60,579 nucleotides of DNA from Deltaproteobacteria bacterium (lineage in GTDB: Bacteria > Myxococcota_A > Polyangia > JACPQR01). The DNA lies in NCBI GenBank assembly GCA_016190375.1, contig JACPQR010000011.1, positions 1 to 60,579 of the forward strand. Reading direction: 5' to 3'. Below are positions 50,288-59,098 of this stretch, piece by piece; position 1 is the first letter of the stretch; the number at the start of each line of letters is the position of its first letter. The translations under genes and the position numbers were made by a program. The notes beneath the pieces were generated by a model. That model was not told the origin of the DNA and did not search any database. It saw nothing but the letters and a program-made list of their open reading frames with translations.

Positions 50288-52621
50288 TCAGGATCGAACG
50301 AGAGCGAGCCTCGCACCGAGGCTGTAGCAGACGAGGAGGCCCGAGTCCTCCCCGACGTAGAGCGCGTAGCGCTCGTCGACGCGCAGGAAGTCCGGGATGG
50401 GGGTGTCGGGCGAGAGGCGGTGGATCACCTGTCCGTCGCGGGGGCGCAGGACGGCGACCGACTGGGAAGGCACGAAGAGAGCTCCACCCCTCAGGACCGG
50501 CTCGAGGCGGCGGGGCACGTCGCGCACGCGGCCCATGTCGGTCGACCAGACAGTCTCTCCCGTGGTCGCGTCGATCCCTAGCACTCTTCCCAGGGCCGTG
50601 TTGACCACGAGCAGGTCGTCCACTCCGAGCGACTGATGCCCGGGAGCCGCCTCGGGCAGCGCGCGCTCCCAGAGCCTCGCCCCTGTGGATGCGTCGATCC
50701 CGATGAAGGTCATCCCCTCCGGTCCGGCGGCCGGAACGACGACTGCGCCGGCGACCGCGATCGGCGCGTCGGCGGAGCCACCGCTCCCGCAGTTGGCGGT
50801 CCAGAGAGGGCGACCCGAGAACGCGTCCATGGCGTGTAGCTCGCGGCCGCCACCGCCATCGCGAACCGCCTGCCCCGAGAACGCGAGCAGCGCGTCCTTG
50901 ACCAGGACGGGGCGATCCTTGAAGCGGTCCCGACCGGTGTAGCGCCACACCAGCTCGCCGGTCGTCAGGTCGATGGCGTAGACGGCAGGATCGCCGCAGA
51001 TGACGTGGAGCAGACGGCCCGTCCGCCGGATCCGGAACGCACCGTGGCGACGCGACTGGAACAGCCAGCGACGCTCGCCAGTGCGCAGATCCAGGCCGGT
51101 GAGGGTGCGCTTGCCCTCGGCCACGACCGCGAGCGGCGGCGCGTCGAGGCCGGCTGGAGCCACGCCGATCGGCGCGCCGCCGGCGCGGGGCTGAAGGTCG
51201 ATCGACCACCGCGGCTCGCCGTCCTCGATCGCGTGCATCGTGGCGCGGCCATCCGGCCGCAAGCGCATGACCCCGTCGCCCGCAACCAGCGTCGTCGCCC
51301 GCGGCGCCTGGACGCGCCACACCATCTCGCCGCTGTCGCGGTCGAGCGCGCAGAGGCTCCGCTTCGCGGTCACGATCAGCCGGTCGCCGCACAGGAACGT
51401 CGCGGCGAGATCGAGACCTTCGGCCTCGAGCCGCCACTTCTCGGCGAACCCGAGCCTGCGGGCCGAAGCCAACGACCCCGAAGTCTCGTCAGGGCGCGGC
51501 ATTCCTCCCGCGGCCAGGGCGCGGTAGGCTTCCGCCTCCGAGCACTCGACGGCGCACTCGCCGGCCATCGAGCGCAAGGACGCGCGGCACGCCGTGAGAG
51601 AACGCGTCAGCTCGCGGACCCGGAGGTTCTTTCCCTCGCCGACGGCCACGAGGACGCGGCGAAGCTCGCGGGTCACCGACGCGACCGCGTCGACGATCTC
51701 GATGGGCTGGGAGCCCCTGACCACCACGGGCACCGGCATCGCCGTCTCCGAGAGCGACAGCGAAGCTCGACCGTCCGACTCGAGCCGGACTCCGATCAAG
51801 AACCCGTCCGACTCGAGCCGCACGGCCATCGCGCGGCCCGCCTCGCTGGCTTCGGCAAGGTGGCGACAGGCCTGCACGAGCCGCTCGAGCCGTAGAAAGA
51901 GATAGCCCTCCGAGAACGTCGTCCTCGAGCCGCCCACGTGTATCGATAGCCGTCCTCTGAAGAGCAGGGAGTGCAGGTCGGCCCGGACACCGCCGGTTGC
52001 GCTCGCGCGCGTCGCGGGGACCTGCGCCTCGAAGCCGAACGCGAGCGCCGCAGCGTCTTCGTCCTCGGCGCGGGCCTTCGGCGAGTCGACGAAGTGACGC
52101 GAGCGAATCCGGCGCAGCCGGTCGAGACGGCTAACGCCGTCGGGCCACGAAGGGAAGCGCGGATCGCCGGTCCGCTCGGACAGGGCCAGGAGCTCCGCAC
52201 GACGAGGATCGTCGATCTCGTCGTTCCAGAGCCTGTCGCAGAGGTTCTTGGCAGCCGACGACACGGCCCGCTTCAGCTCGTCGAGCGGCACGGGTCGATC
52301 CTTCACGGAGACCTCGGGAGCATTGCCGCCGCGGTAGAAGGTGACCAACGCATGGTCCCCCTGGCGCTCGAGCACCAGCTCGTACGGCGCCTCGTGGAAC
52401 GGCACCACGACCTTCTCGCGGTTTCCGTTCGCCAGGTCGACCACCGCCCCCGCCAGCTCGCGGATCAACGGATAGACACGGTCCGCCGGCGCGCGCGCCG
52501 ACACGTTCGCCCCGTCCACGAAGATGTCGATCACGTCGCGATGTCGCGCCGGATCGACCTTCGCCGCGCCCGGCCGCAACGGGCGGTCATGTTGCCCGAC
52601 TACGATCTCGAAGGAGGCCAT
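50288..52621 (-). CDS. PQQ-type beta-propeller protein with unknown N-terminal half
   Basis: 777 residues. The C-terminal 370 residues contain repeated blades of the PQQ/BamB type (SLCALDRDSGEMVWRVQAPR, TLTGLDLRTGERRWLF, VYAIDLTTGELVWRYTGRDR, MDAFSGRPLWTANCG, IDASTGARLWERALPE, GIDATTGETVW). The N-terminal 390 residues form a separate domain with no family I recognise (VDIFVDGANVSARAPADRVY region is near residue 30-55). There is no signal peptide, so the propeller may be cytoplasmic, which is unusual for BamB-like proteins. Confidence 0.72.
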   Translation of the reverse strand: MASFEIVVGQHDRPLRPGAAKVDPARHRDVIDIFVDGANVSARAPADRVYPLIRELAGAVVDLANGNREKVVVPFHEAPYELVLERQGDHALVTFYRGGNAPEVSVKDRPVPLDELKRAVSSAAKNLCDRLWNDEIDDPRRAELLALSERTGDPRFPSWPDGVSRLDRLRRIRSRHFVDSPKARAEDEDAAALAFGFEAQVPATRASATGGVRADLHSLLFRGRLSIHVGGSRTTFSEGYLFLRLERLVQACRHLAEASEAGRAMAVRLESDGFLIGVRLESDGRASLSLSETAMPVPVVVRGSQPIEIVDAVASVTRELRRVLVAVGEGKNLRVRELTRSLTACRASLRSMAGECAVECSEAEAYRALAAGGMPRPDETSGSLASARRLGFAEKWRLEAEGLDLAATFLCGDRLIVTAKRSLCALDRDSGEMVWRVQAPRATTLVAGDGVMRLRPDGRATMHAIEDGEPRWSIDLQPRAGGAPIGVAPAGLDAPPLAVVAEGKRTLTGLDLRTGERRWLFQSRRHGAFRIRRTGRLLHVICGDPAVYAIDLTTGELVWRYTGRDRFKDRPVLVKDALLAFSGQAVRDGGGGRELHAMDAFSGRPLWTANCGSGGSADAPIAVAGAVVVPAAGPEGMTFIGIDASTGARLWERALPEAAPGHQSLGVDDLLVVNTALGRVLGIDATTGETVWSTDMGRVRDVPRRLEPVLRGGALFVPSQSVAVLRPRDGQVIHRLSPDTPIPDFLRVDERYALYVGEDSGLLVCYSLGARLALVRS

Positions 52622-52742
52622 CGTCGAGATCGTAGGCGGCGCTGGCTCGAGGCGACAACTTCCTGAGCGCAGGGGTGAACGTCCTTGCAGGGATCGATAA
52701 GGACGTATCGAGGAGGTGGGCGCGCTTCACGTCAGAATCGAA

Positions 52743-52880
52743 TCAGAGGCAGGTCGCCTCACACTCATCGTACGCCACGCAGTCCGGATCGGCCGCGCAA
52801 GCATCCTCGACGGCGTTCTCGCAGGCTCCGCCGGCCGCCAGGTTCGCCGAGAGGCAGTCGTAGCACGCGCCCGGGCGGCT
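52743..52880 (-). pseudogene. C-terminal remnant of a Cys-rich myxobacterial-type protein
   Basis: Reading leftward, a frame gives CYDCLSANLAAGGACENAVE, DACAADPDCVAYDECEATCL and then a stop at 52743-52745. Paired Cys spacing matches small Cys-rich secreted proteins of this group. There is no start codon or signal upstream; the frame runs into the 5' edge of the rightward gene at 52885. It is the tail of a broken gene. Confidence 0.6.
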
Positions 52881-52884
52881 GAAA

Positions 52885-53589
52885 ATGGCACGCGCGGTCG
52901 CCGTCGCGGCCTGGGCCGGGCTCGTGCTCGTCGCTGTTCAGCACGATGTCCAGATCATCGATGTGTCGAGTCCCTCGGAGCCGACTATCATGGGCACGCT
53001 CCCAACCTCGGGAGACGCGGGCGACGTGGCCTTCCTCAGCGCCGACGCCGCTCTGGTCGCCGATACCGACGGCCTGCTCCTCGTCGACCTGGCGGAGCCC
53101 GCCGCCCCTACCCTGCTCGAGACGGTGGAGGTCGGGGGCCCGCCGCTTGGCCTCGCCATCTCCGAGGCCTACGTCTTCGTGGCGGCCAACGATCCGCTGG
53201 CCGTTCTGTCATCCGATCTCGGCGTCCTGACCACCGTCGAGACGCCCGGTGACTGCTTCGCGGTCGCGGCGGATGACTACGTGGCCTTCGTCGCCGGCGG
53301 GAATCCGCTTCAGATCGTTGATGCGGAGGACCCGCAGACGGCCGAGATCGTCGCCACCGTCGATGTCCCCGGTGGCAGCTTTGCCGTCGCCACGTTCGGG
53401 GACCACGTGCTTGCCGGCGGGGACGACCTCGTGCTGGTCGATGCCTCCGATCCGACGGATCCCACCGTGGTCGAGACCGTGGAGCTGAGGGGCAGAGCCG
53501 CGGGGATCTCGGTGTCCGAGACGCACGCGTTCGTGGCCACCGATGATCAGGATCTGCAGATCGTCGACCTCGGCTGCCTGCTGCCCTGA
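52885..53589 (+). CDS. LVIVD-repeat protein, probably 5'-truncated
   Basis: 234 residues of about five LVIVD/beta-propeller units, with recurring cores such as DVQIIDVSSPSEPTIMG, GLLLVDLAEPAAPTLLETVE and DLQIVDLG. Normal family members are longer and begin with a signal peptide; here the ORF starts in mid-repeat (AWAGLVLVAVQHDVQIID), and there is no good ribosome site. The likely reading is an internal fragment joined to another gene remnant at about 52880. It ends GCLLP, inside the left 30-bp direct repeat. Confidence 0.6.
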   Translation: MARAVAVAAWAGLVLVAVQHDVQIIDVSSPSEPTIMGTLPTSGDAGDVAFLSADAALVADTDGLLLVDLAEPAAPTLLETVEVGGPPLGLAISEAYVFVAANDPLAVLSSDLGVLTTVETPGDCFAVAADDYVAFVAGGNPLQIVDAEDPQTAEIVATVDVPGGSFAVATFGDHVLAGGDDLVLVDASDPTDPTVVETVELRGRAAGISVSETHAFVATDDQDLQIVDLGCLLP

Positions 53590-53596
53590 AGTCCCG
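53567..53596 (+). repeat. 30-bp direct repeat, left copy
   Basis: ACCTCGGCTGCCTGCTGCCC and then TGAAGTCCCG. It matches 54849-54878 in 29 of 30 positions. It contains the stop codon of the LVIVD gene. The two copies bracket the DUF4143 ATPase gene. Confidence 0.9.
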
Positions 53597-53608
53597 GCTG
53601 GGAGGGAG

Positions 53609-53637
53609 TTGACGGGGCGATCGTCACTTGTCATGAT
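53609..53637 (+). promoter_or_regulatory. Promoter of the DUF4143 ATPase gene
   Basis: TTGACG (53609-53614), a 17-bp spacer, CATGAT (53632-53637), 12 bp before the GTG start; TGATAA two bases further on is an alternative -10. It lies inside the repeat-bounded module, so the module carries its own promoter. Confidence 0.45.
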
Positions 53638-53648
53638 AAACGACGGCA

Positions 53649-54812
53649 GTGCCGACAGTTAGTCTGCCATACGATCTTCCCGTTCTGCCGCGAATGCTGG
53701 ACCTGCGGCGGCTCCTTGCGGCGAAGTCGCACTTCCTGCTCGGTCCCCGCCAGACCGGAAAGAGCTTCCTCATTCGCCATGCTCTGCCGGACGTCCGTGT
53801 ATACGACCTCCTCGATGCGCCGACGTTTCTCTCGCTGAGCCAGAGCCCCACGAGAATCGAGCAGGAGCTGACCCCCGGCGAGCGGGTCGTCGCGATCGAT
53901 GAGATCCAGCGACTGCCTGAGCTCTTGAACGAGGTGCATCGGGTCATCGAGACCCGCGGCGTTCGCTTCCTGCTGACGGGCTCGAGCGCCCGCAAGCTCC
54001 GGCGCGGTGGGGTGAACCTCCTGGGTGGTCGCGCCCGCACGAAGCACCTGCATCCACTCACGTTCTCGGAGCTCGGGCAGCACTTCGATCTGCACCGAGC
54101 GCTGACGCGTGGGCTCTTGCCGGCCATCTACTTCTCCGACGATCCACGGGCGGACCTCGAGGCGTACACCGGGTCCTATCTCCAGCAAGAGATCGTCGCG
54201 GAGGGGGTGACACGCAACGTCCCGGCGTTCAGTCGCTTCCTGCGCGTCGCGGCGTTCTGCAATGCGACGCTCGTCAACTTCACGAACGTCGCGAACGACG
54301 CGCAGGTCCCGCGCACGACCGTCCACGAGTATTTCGAGATCCTGAAGGACACGCTCGTCCTGCACGAACTGCCTGCGTGGAAGCGGACGAAGAAGCGCAA
54401 ACCGATCGGCACCTCGAAATACTACTTCTTCGACGTCGGCGTCGTGACGGCCCTGCAGGGCAGGACGCCGGCGCCCGGTACGCCCGAGTATGGAGAGGCA
54501 TTCGAGACGTACCTCTTGCACGAACTGGTGGCGCACCGGGACTACGGCACTGGAACTCCACTTACCCACTGGAGATCGACGTCAGGGTACGAAGTGGACT
54601 TCATCATCGGGGAAGAGACCGCGATCGAGGTCAAGGCGAAAGCGAACGTCTCGATGCAGGACTTGAAGTCCCTGCGCGCCCTGCAGGAAGAGCGACTCGT
54701 CACGAGAGCGCTGTGCGTCTGTCTCGAGCCGCGGCCGCGAAAGGTGGACTCCGTCCAGGTGCTGCCCGTGCGCGACTTCCTCGAGGCCCTCTGGGGCGGA
54801 GAGCTCGGGTAG
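53649..54812 (+). CDS. AAA ATPase with DUF4143 domain
   Basis: 387 residues from GTG. N-terminal AAA_14-type ATPase with Walker A GPRQTGKS (about 32-39), Walker B VVAIDEIQRLP (about 80-90) and LLTGSSARKLRRG (sensor 1). The C-terminal DUF4143 has the nuclease-like signature YEVDFIIGEETAIEVKAKAN, resembling the D...E-x-K core of the PD-(D/E)xK fold. This family is widespread, often duplicated and horizontally moved; its function is unsettled. The gene is bounded by 30-bp direct repeats. Confidence 0.88.
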   Translation: MPTVSLPYDLPVLPRMLDLRRLLAAKSHFLLGPRQTGKSFLIRHALPDVRVYDLLDAPTFLSLSQSPTRIEQELTPGERVVAIDEIQRLPELLNEVHRVIETRGVRFLLTGSSARKLRRGGVNLLGGRARTKHLHPLTFSELGQHFDLHRALTRGLLPAIYFSDDPRADLEAYTGSYLQQEIVAEGVTRNVPAFSRFLRVAAFCNATLVNFTNVANDAQVPRTTVHEYFEILKDTLVLHELPAWKRTKKRKPIGTSKYYFFDVGVVTALQGRTPAPGTPEYGEAFETYLLHELVAHRDYGTGTPLTHWRSTSGYEVDFIIGEETAIEVKAKANVSMQDLKSLRALQEERLVTRALCVCLEPRPRKVDSVQVLPVRDFLEALWGGELG

Positions 54813-54848
54813 GCACGCGAATGGCCGATCACGGGCAAGATGCTTGCT

Positions 54849-54878
54849 ACCTCGGCTGCTTGCTGCCCTGAAGTCCCG
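54849..54878 (+). repeat. 30-bp direct repeat, right copy
   Basis: It differs from 53567-53596 only at one base (CTGCTTGCTG instead of CTGCCTGCTG). Sequence diverges directly after it (TCGCCG against GCTGGG). The copies are 1282 bp apart. Confidence 0.9.
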
Positions 54879-54925
54879 TCGCCGTCGGCCACGATTCGTG
54901 GCAGCCTCCGCTCTCGGCCGATTCA

Positions 54926-55687
54926 ATGGACGAGGCTCCTCTCAGCGCCGAGGACCGCGCCGCGCTCCTCCGGCAGGCACGGCTCGGGTGGCTCGCCTTC
55001 CCGATCGTCGGGCCCGGGGCCGTCCTGTACATGAGGTGCTTGCGAGGGCACCGCATCGTCGGGATGCCGGCGGCGCGCCGGACGTACCGCGAGGCGCTCG
55101 CGCGCGGGCGGCCGACGCTCGTCTGCGCGAACCACCTGACCATGTACGACTCGATCTACCTGCACCACGGGCTGGCGCCGCTCACGGACTACTTCTTCGA
55201 CTTCCGGCGGTTCGCCTGGAACCTGCCGGCGGTCGAGAACTTCACGAGCTCCCTCTTCCTGCGGTCGCTCGTCTTCCTGAGCAAGTGCATCCCCATCGAT
55301 CGGAAGGGCGACGCCGCACACCACGAACGGGTGCTCGCTCAGGTGCGGCACGTGGTCCGCGAGGGGCACGTCTGCACGATCTTCCCGGAAGGGGGCCGCA
55401 GCCGCACCGGCCGCGTCGAGCCGGACAACGTCACGTACGGAATCGGCCACATCCTGCGCGCGCTCGAGCGCCCGCAGGTGCTCTGCGCCTACCTGCGCGG
55501 CGAGCGGCAACGCACCTGGGGCGAGGTGCCGGCCTGGGGCGACACGCTGCATCTTTCCGTCCAGCTCATGGAGCCGACCACCGGGCACACGGGGCTGCGC
55601 GCCGCGCGCGACCTCGCACGGCAGGTCATCGGCACCATCAAGGCCCTGGAAGACGCGCATTTCTCCCGCATGATGGCCAAGCCGTGA
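54926..55687 (+). CDS. PlsC-like glycerolipid acyltransferase
   Basis: 253 residues. The acyltransferase box NHLTMYDS (about 71-78; normally NHxxxxD) and IFPEGGRSRTG (about 152-162, the FPEGxRS box) are both present. 1-acylglycerol-3-phosphate acyltransferases use acyl-ACP or acyl-CoA to make phosphatidic acid. One possible membrane helix near the start. First gene of the fatty-acid cluster, 38 bp before fabD. Confidence 0.82.
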   Translation: MDEAPLSAEDRAALLRQARLGWLAFPIVGPGAVLYMRCLRGHRIVGMPAARRTYREALARGRPTLVCANHLTMYDSIYLHHGLAPLTDYFFDFRRFAWNLPAVENFTSSLFLRSLVFLSKCIPIDRKGDAAHHERVLAQVRHVVREGHVCTIFPEGGRSRTGRVEPDNVTYGIGHILRALERPQVLCAYLRGERQRTWGEVPAWGDTLHLSVQLMEPTTGHTGLRAARDLARQVIGTIKALEDAHFSRMMAKP

Positions 55688-55703
55688 CAGAACCGTGACA
55701 GAA
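55682..55703 (+). repeat. Two tandem 11-bp units (CCGTGACAGAA) spanning the acyltransferase stop codon
   Basis: Copies at 55682-55692 and 55693-55703, one helical turn apart, 23 bp before fabD. They may be an operator or a chance duplication. Confidence 0.6.
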
Positions 55704-55725
55704 CTCATGCTACGCGATTGCGCCC

Positions 55726-56667
55726 ATGTCGCCTCCCACACCCGTCGCAGTGGTCTTCCCAGGCCAGGGCTCCCAGAAGCCCGGGATGGCCAGGGACTTC
55801 CACGACGAGTTCGCGGTGTCGCGGGCGGTCTTCGAGGAGGCGAGTGACGCGCTCGGCTGGGACGTCCGTGCCGTGTGCTTCGAGGACGACCCCCGGCTCG
55901 ACCAGACGGAGATCACGCAGCCGGCCCTTCTGACCGCCGAGATCGCGATGCTGCGCGCTCTATCGGCCGAGCATGGGCTCCGGCCGACCTGGTTCGGGGG
56001 CCACAGCCTGGGCGAGTACACGGCCCTGTGCGCCGCCGGTGCGCTGCCGCTCGCGACGGCCGTCCGGATCGTGCACCGGCGCGGCGCCCTGATGCAGCGC
56101 GCGGTGCCGCTCGGCGCCGGCGCGATGGTCGCGGTCGTCGCCGACGGCATCGCCGAGCGCGACCTGGTGCGCGAGCTGGTGGACCTCGAGGTGGACGTCG
56201 CGAACCTCAACGCGCCGGCGCAGGTGGTCCTGTCCGGAATGGCGCCTGCGGTCGAGCGCGCGACGGCGTGGCTCTCCGAGCAGCTCCTAGGGACGCCGCA
56301 CGACTTCGTGCTCCTGAACGTGAGCGCGCCGTTCCACTCGCGGTGGATGCGCGGCATCGAGGACGAGCTCCGGGCGGTGCTCGAGGACGCCCGGGGCGAG
56401 TTCGCGGCGGACCTCGCCGCCACGGTCACGTCGAACCTGACGGGCCGGTTCCATCGGCCGGACCCGAGCGAGGTCATCGACGCGCTCACGCGTCAGATTG
56501 GCGCCACCGTCGACTGGATCGGCGACATGCGCGCGCTCGCCGAGGCGGCGGCCACGATCGTCGAGGTCGGCCCGAGCCGTCCGCTGCGCGGCTTCTTCCG
56601 CGCGCTCGGGCGCGAGGTGGTCTCGGTGGTGTCCGTGCGGACCGCGCAGAAGGGGCTCGGAGCGTGA
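55726..56667 (+). CDS. fabD: Malonyl-CoA:ACP transacylase FabD
   Basis: 313 residues, the family length. FPGQGSQKPGMARDF at the N terminus, nucleophile Ser94 in GGHSLGEYTAL, and the catalytic His in NVSAPFHSRWM. It loads malonyl units on acyl-carrier protein. It overlaps the next gene by GTGA. Confidence 0.94.
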   Translation: MSPPTPVAVVFPGQGSQKPGMARDFHDEFAVSRAVFEEASDALGWDVRAVCFEDDPRLDQTEITQPALLTAEIAMLRALSAEHGLRPTWFGGHSLGEYTALCAAGALPLATAVRIVHRRGALMQRAVPLGAGAMVAVVADGIAERDLVRELVDLEVDVANLNAPAQVVLSGMAPAVERATAWLSEQLLGTPHDFVLLNVSAPFHSRWMRGIEDELRAVLEDARGEFAADLAATVTSNLTGRFHRPDPSEVIDALTRQIGATVDWIGDMRALAEAAATIVEVGPSRPLRGFFRALGREVVSVVSVRTAQKGLGA

Positions 56668-57479
56668 GCCTCCGCTTCGACCCGGGCCACTGGGCGCTCA
56701 TCCTCGGCGGGTCGAGCGGGTTCGGGCTCGCCACCGCCGGCAAGCTCGCGCGACACGGCATGAACGTCGCCGTGGTGCACCGCGATCGCAAGGGCGCGAT
56801 GGGGGCGATCCAGCCGCGGTTCGACGAGATCCGCGAGGCGGGTGTCGGCTTCGTGTCCTGGAACCTCGACGCGCTGTCCGCCGAGGGACGCGCGACGGTG
56901 CTCCACGATCTCGCCACGCGGATGGGCGAGGCCGGCCGCGTGCGGCTGCTCTTGCACTCGATCGCCTTCGGCAATCTGAAGCCTCTCGCGGCACCGCCCG
57001 GCGCGGCCGGGGACGACGTGGGCGTCCTCGAGGAGGAGGACTTCGCGCGGACCGTCCACGCGATGGGGACGAGCCTCGCCGGCTGGACGCAGGACGTTTT
57101 CGCGCGACGCCTCTTCGCGGCCGACGCGCGCGTGATCGGCATGACGAGCGAGGGCAACGAGATCGCCTGGCGCGGCTACGCGGCCGTGGCCGCGGCCAAG
57201 TGCGCGCTCGAGTCGGTGTCGCGGGCCATCGCCGTCGAGCTCGGGCCGTACGGCATCCGCTCGAACGTCGTGCAGGCCGGCGTCACCGACACGCCCGCCT
57301 TGCGGCTCATCCCGGGAAGCGAGCGCATGAAAGAGGCGGCCTCGGCGAAGAATCCGCTTGGACGCCTGACCACACCGGCCGACGTGGCCGACTTCATCTG
57401 CCTGCTCTGCACCGACGAGGCGCGCTGGGTCAACGGGGCCCTGCTCCGCGTCGACGGCGGCGAGCACATCGCGGGGTAA
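56664..57479 (+). CDS. Enoyl-ACP reductase-like SDR (FabI-like)
   Basis: 271 residues from a coupled GTG. Rossmann loop LGGSSGFGLATAGKLARHG; LLLHSIAFGNL matches the FabI HSIAF segment; Tyr172 and Lys179 have the Y-x6-K spacing of enoyl reductases, not the Y-x3-K of ketoreductases; NVVQAGVTDTPA follows. It would reduce trans-2-enoyl-ACP with NAD(P)H, the last step of an elongation cycle. A separate ketoreductase (fabG) is not in the visible part of the cluster. Confidence 0.8.
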   Translation: MSLRFDPGHWALILGGSSGFGLATAGKLARHGMNVAVVHRDRKGAMGAIQPRFDEIREAGVGFVSWNLDALSAEGRATVLHDLATRMGEAGRVRLLLHSIAFGNLKPLAAPPGAAGDDVGVLEEEDFARTVHAMGTSLAGWTQDVFARRLFAADARVIGMTSEGNEIAWRGYAAVAAAKCALESVSRAIAVELGPYGIRSNVVQAGVTDTPALRLIPGSERMKEAASAKNPLGRLTTPADVADFICLLCTDEARWVNGALLRVDGGEHIAG

Positions 57480-57481
57480 GC

Positions 57482-58498
57482 ATGGAGCCCAATCCTTCGT
57501 CCTGTCTGTACCTGCACTCGATCGGGCACTTCCATCCCGAGAACGTCATCGACAACCGCTTCCTCGAGTCCCTCGACATCGGCACGAACGACGAGTGGAT
57601 CCTCGAGCGCGTCGGCATCCGGTCGCGGCGGACCGTGCTGCCCCTCGATTACATCCGGCGCACGCGCAACGCCGACGTGCGCGCGGCTGCGGAGGCCGCC
57701 CTGTACTCGAACGTCGAGACCGGACGGCGGGCCGGGCAGGGCGCGCTCGAGGCGGCGGGCCTGTCGCCGAAGGACATCGGCATGGTCGTCGCCGGCGGTT
57801 GCACGCCCGAGATGCTCATCCCCGCCGAGGCGTGCCGCATCGCCGCGGCGCTGGGCATCGAGGCGGCGGCGTTCGACGTCAACTCCGCGTGCTCGAGCTT
57901 CGGCGTGCAGATGCACCTACTGGCCTCGATGCAGCGCCTGCCGCCGTACGTGCTCGTCGTCAACCCCGAGAACTCGACGCGAGTCATCGACTACCGCGAT
58001 CGGTCCTCGGCCGTCCTGTGGGGAGACGGCACGAGCGCCGCCGTCGTGTCGACCCAGGTTCCGGCACGGGTGAGGATCGTCGAGACGACCTTGGCTTCGT
58101 CGCCGGCGGGCGCGGGGCTCGTGACCGTGCCGCTCGCGGGACACTTCGCGCAGGACGGCAGCGCCGTGCAGCGGTTCGCGATCAAGACCTCGCAGGCGTG
58201 CCTCGAGGCGATGCTGCCCCAGGCGCGGTCGCGCGCCGCGAGGACGGGAGGGCGTGTCCTGTACGTCGGCCATCAGGCGAACCTCACGATGCTCGAGTCG
58301 GTCGCGCGGCGCGCGGAGATCGACCCCGCCTGCCACTGGCACAACGTCGCCGAGTTCGGCAACACGGGCGCCGCGGGCGCGCCGACGGTGCTGTCGCAGC
58401 GGTGGAGCGACATCAAGGACGGCGACACCGTGCTCATCGCCGTCGTCGGGTCGGGGCTCACCTGGGCGAGCTTGCGGATCGAGGTAGGGGCCGCGTGA
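57482..58498 (+). CDS. 3-oxoacyl-ACP synthase III-like (FabH family)
   Basis: 338 residues. Catalytic triad positions Cys137 (FDVNSACSSFG), His264 (YVGHQANLTM) and Asn294 (EFGNTGAAGAPT). FabH starts chains by condensing an acyl-CoA with malonyl-ACP. The N terminus differs from typical FabH (LDYIRRTRNADV insertion near 55-66), so the primer specificity may be non-standard. Confidence 0.83.
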   Translation: MEPNPSSCLYLHSIGHFHPENVIDNRFLESLDIGTNDEWILERVGIRSRRTVLPLDYIRRTRNADVRAAAEAALYSNVETGRRAGQGALEAAGLSPKDIGMVVAGGCTPEMLIPAEACRIAAALGIEAAAFDVNSACSSFGVQMHLLASMQRLPPYVLVVNPENSTRVIDYRDRSSAVLWGDGTSAAVVSTQVPARVRIVETTLASSPAGAGLVTVPLAGHFAQDGSAVQRFAIKTSQACLEAMLPQARSRAARTGGRVLYVGHQANLTMLESVARRAEIDPACHWHNVAEFGNTGAAGAPTVLSQRWSDIKDGDTVLIAVVGSGLTWASLRIEVGAA

Positions 58499-59091
58499 TG
58501 CGCTACGCCGAGTTCCTCGAGCGCTCGACCTTCTCGCAGCCCGAGCTGCTCGCGCTGTCGCAGGGCACGCTCGTCGAGGACGCGCCGGCGCAGTTCGTGC
58601 GGTTGCCGGCGCCCCCGATGCTCATGATCGACCGCGTGGTCGAGCTCGGGCGCCAGGGACCGCGGGGCCGCATCGTCGGCGAGCAGGACATCCACCTCGA
58701 CGACTGGTTCTTCCAGTGCCACTTCCGCGGCGATCCGGTGCAGCCGGGCTGCCTCGGGGTCGACGGCGTGTGGCAGCTCGTGGGCCTGTACTGCGCGGCG
58801 GCGGGCGCGCCGGGCTCGGGCCGCGCGCTCGGGTGCAAGGAGGTGGAGTTCTCCGGGCAGATCCGCCCGCACGATCGCGTCGTCCGGTACGAGGTCGACA
58901 TCCGTCGGTTCTCGCGCCTCGAGGAGTCGGGCTCCGCCGTGGCCATCGGCAGCGCGCGCGTGCTCGTCGACGGCGAGCTCATATACACGATCAAGGACGC
59001 GAAGGTCGGGATGTTCCGCGACATCGCGTACGACGACTACCCAGCCCGGTCCCCGCGCGGCAAGGGCGGCATCATGGACAGGAGCGCCTGA
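58498..59091 (+). CDS. fabA: FabA-type 3-hydroxydecanoyl-ACP dehydratase/isomerase
   Basis: 197 residues. The hot-dog active site is FFQCHFRGDPVQPGCLGVDG, with the catalytic His and the Asp that marks the FabA branch (FabZ has Glu there), followed by VWQLVGLYCAAAG. PAPPMLMIDRV is also a FabA hallmark. FabA dehydrates and isomerises C10 intermediates toward unsaturated fatty acids. ATG overlaps the preceding stop codon. Slightly longer than E. coli FabA (about 172). Confidence 0.88.
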   Translation: MRYAEFLERSTFSQPELLALSQGTLVEDAPAQFVRLPAPPMLMIDRVVELGRQGPRGRIVGEQDIHLDDWFFQCHFRGDPVQPGCLGVDGVWQLVGLYCAAAGAPGSGRALGCKEVEFSGQIRPHDRVVRYEVDIRRFSRLEESGSAVAIGSARVLVDGELIYTIKDAKVGMFRDIAYDDYPARSPRGKGGIMDRSA

Positions 59092-59098
59092 TCCGATC

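Noticed and set aside
50274..51437. Upstream extension of the nitrilase-family gene to 658 codons
   Set aside because: The extension is antisense-free but Arg-rich, overlaps the PQQ-propeller gene in another frame, and is not part of any nitrilase.
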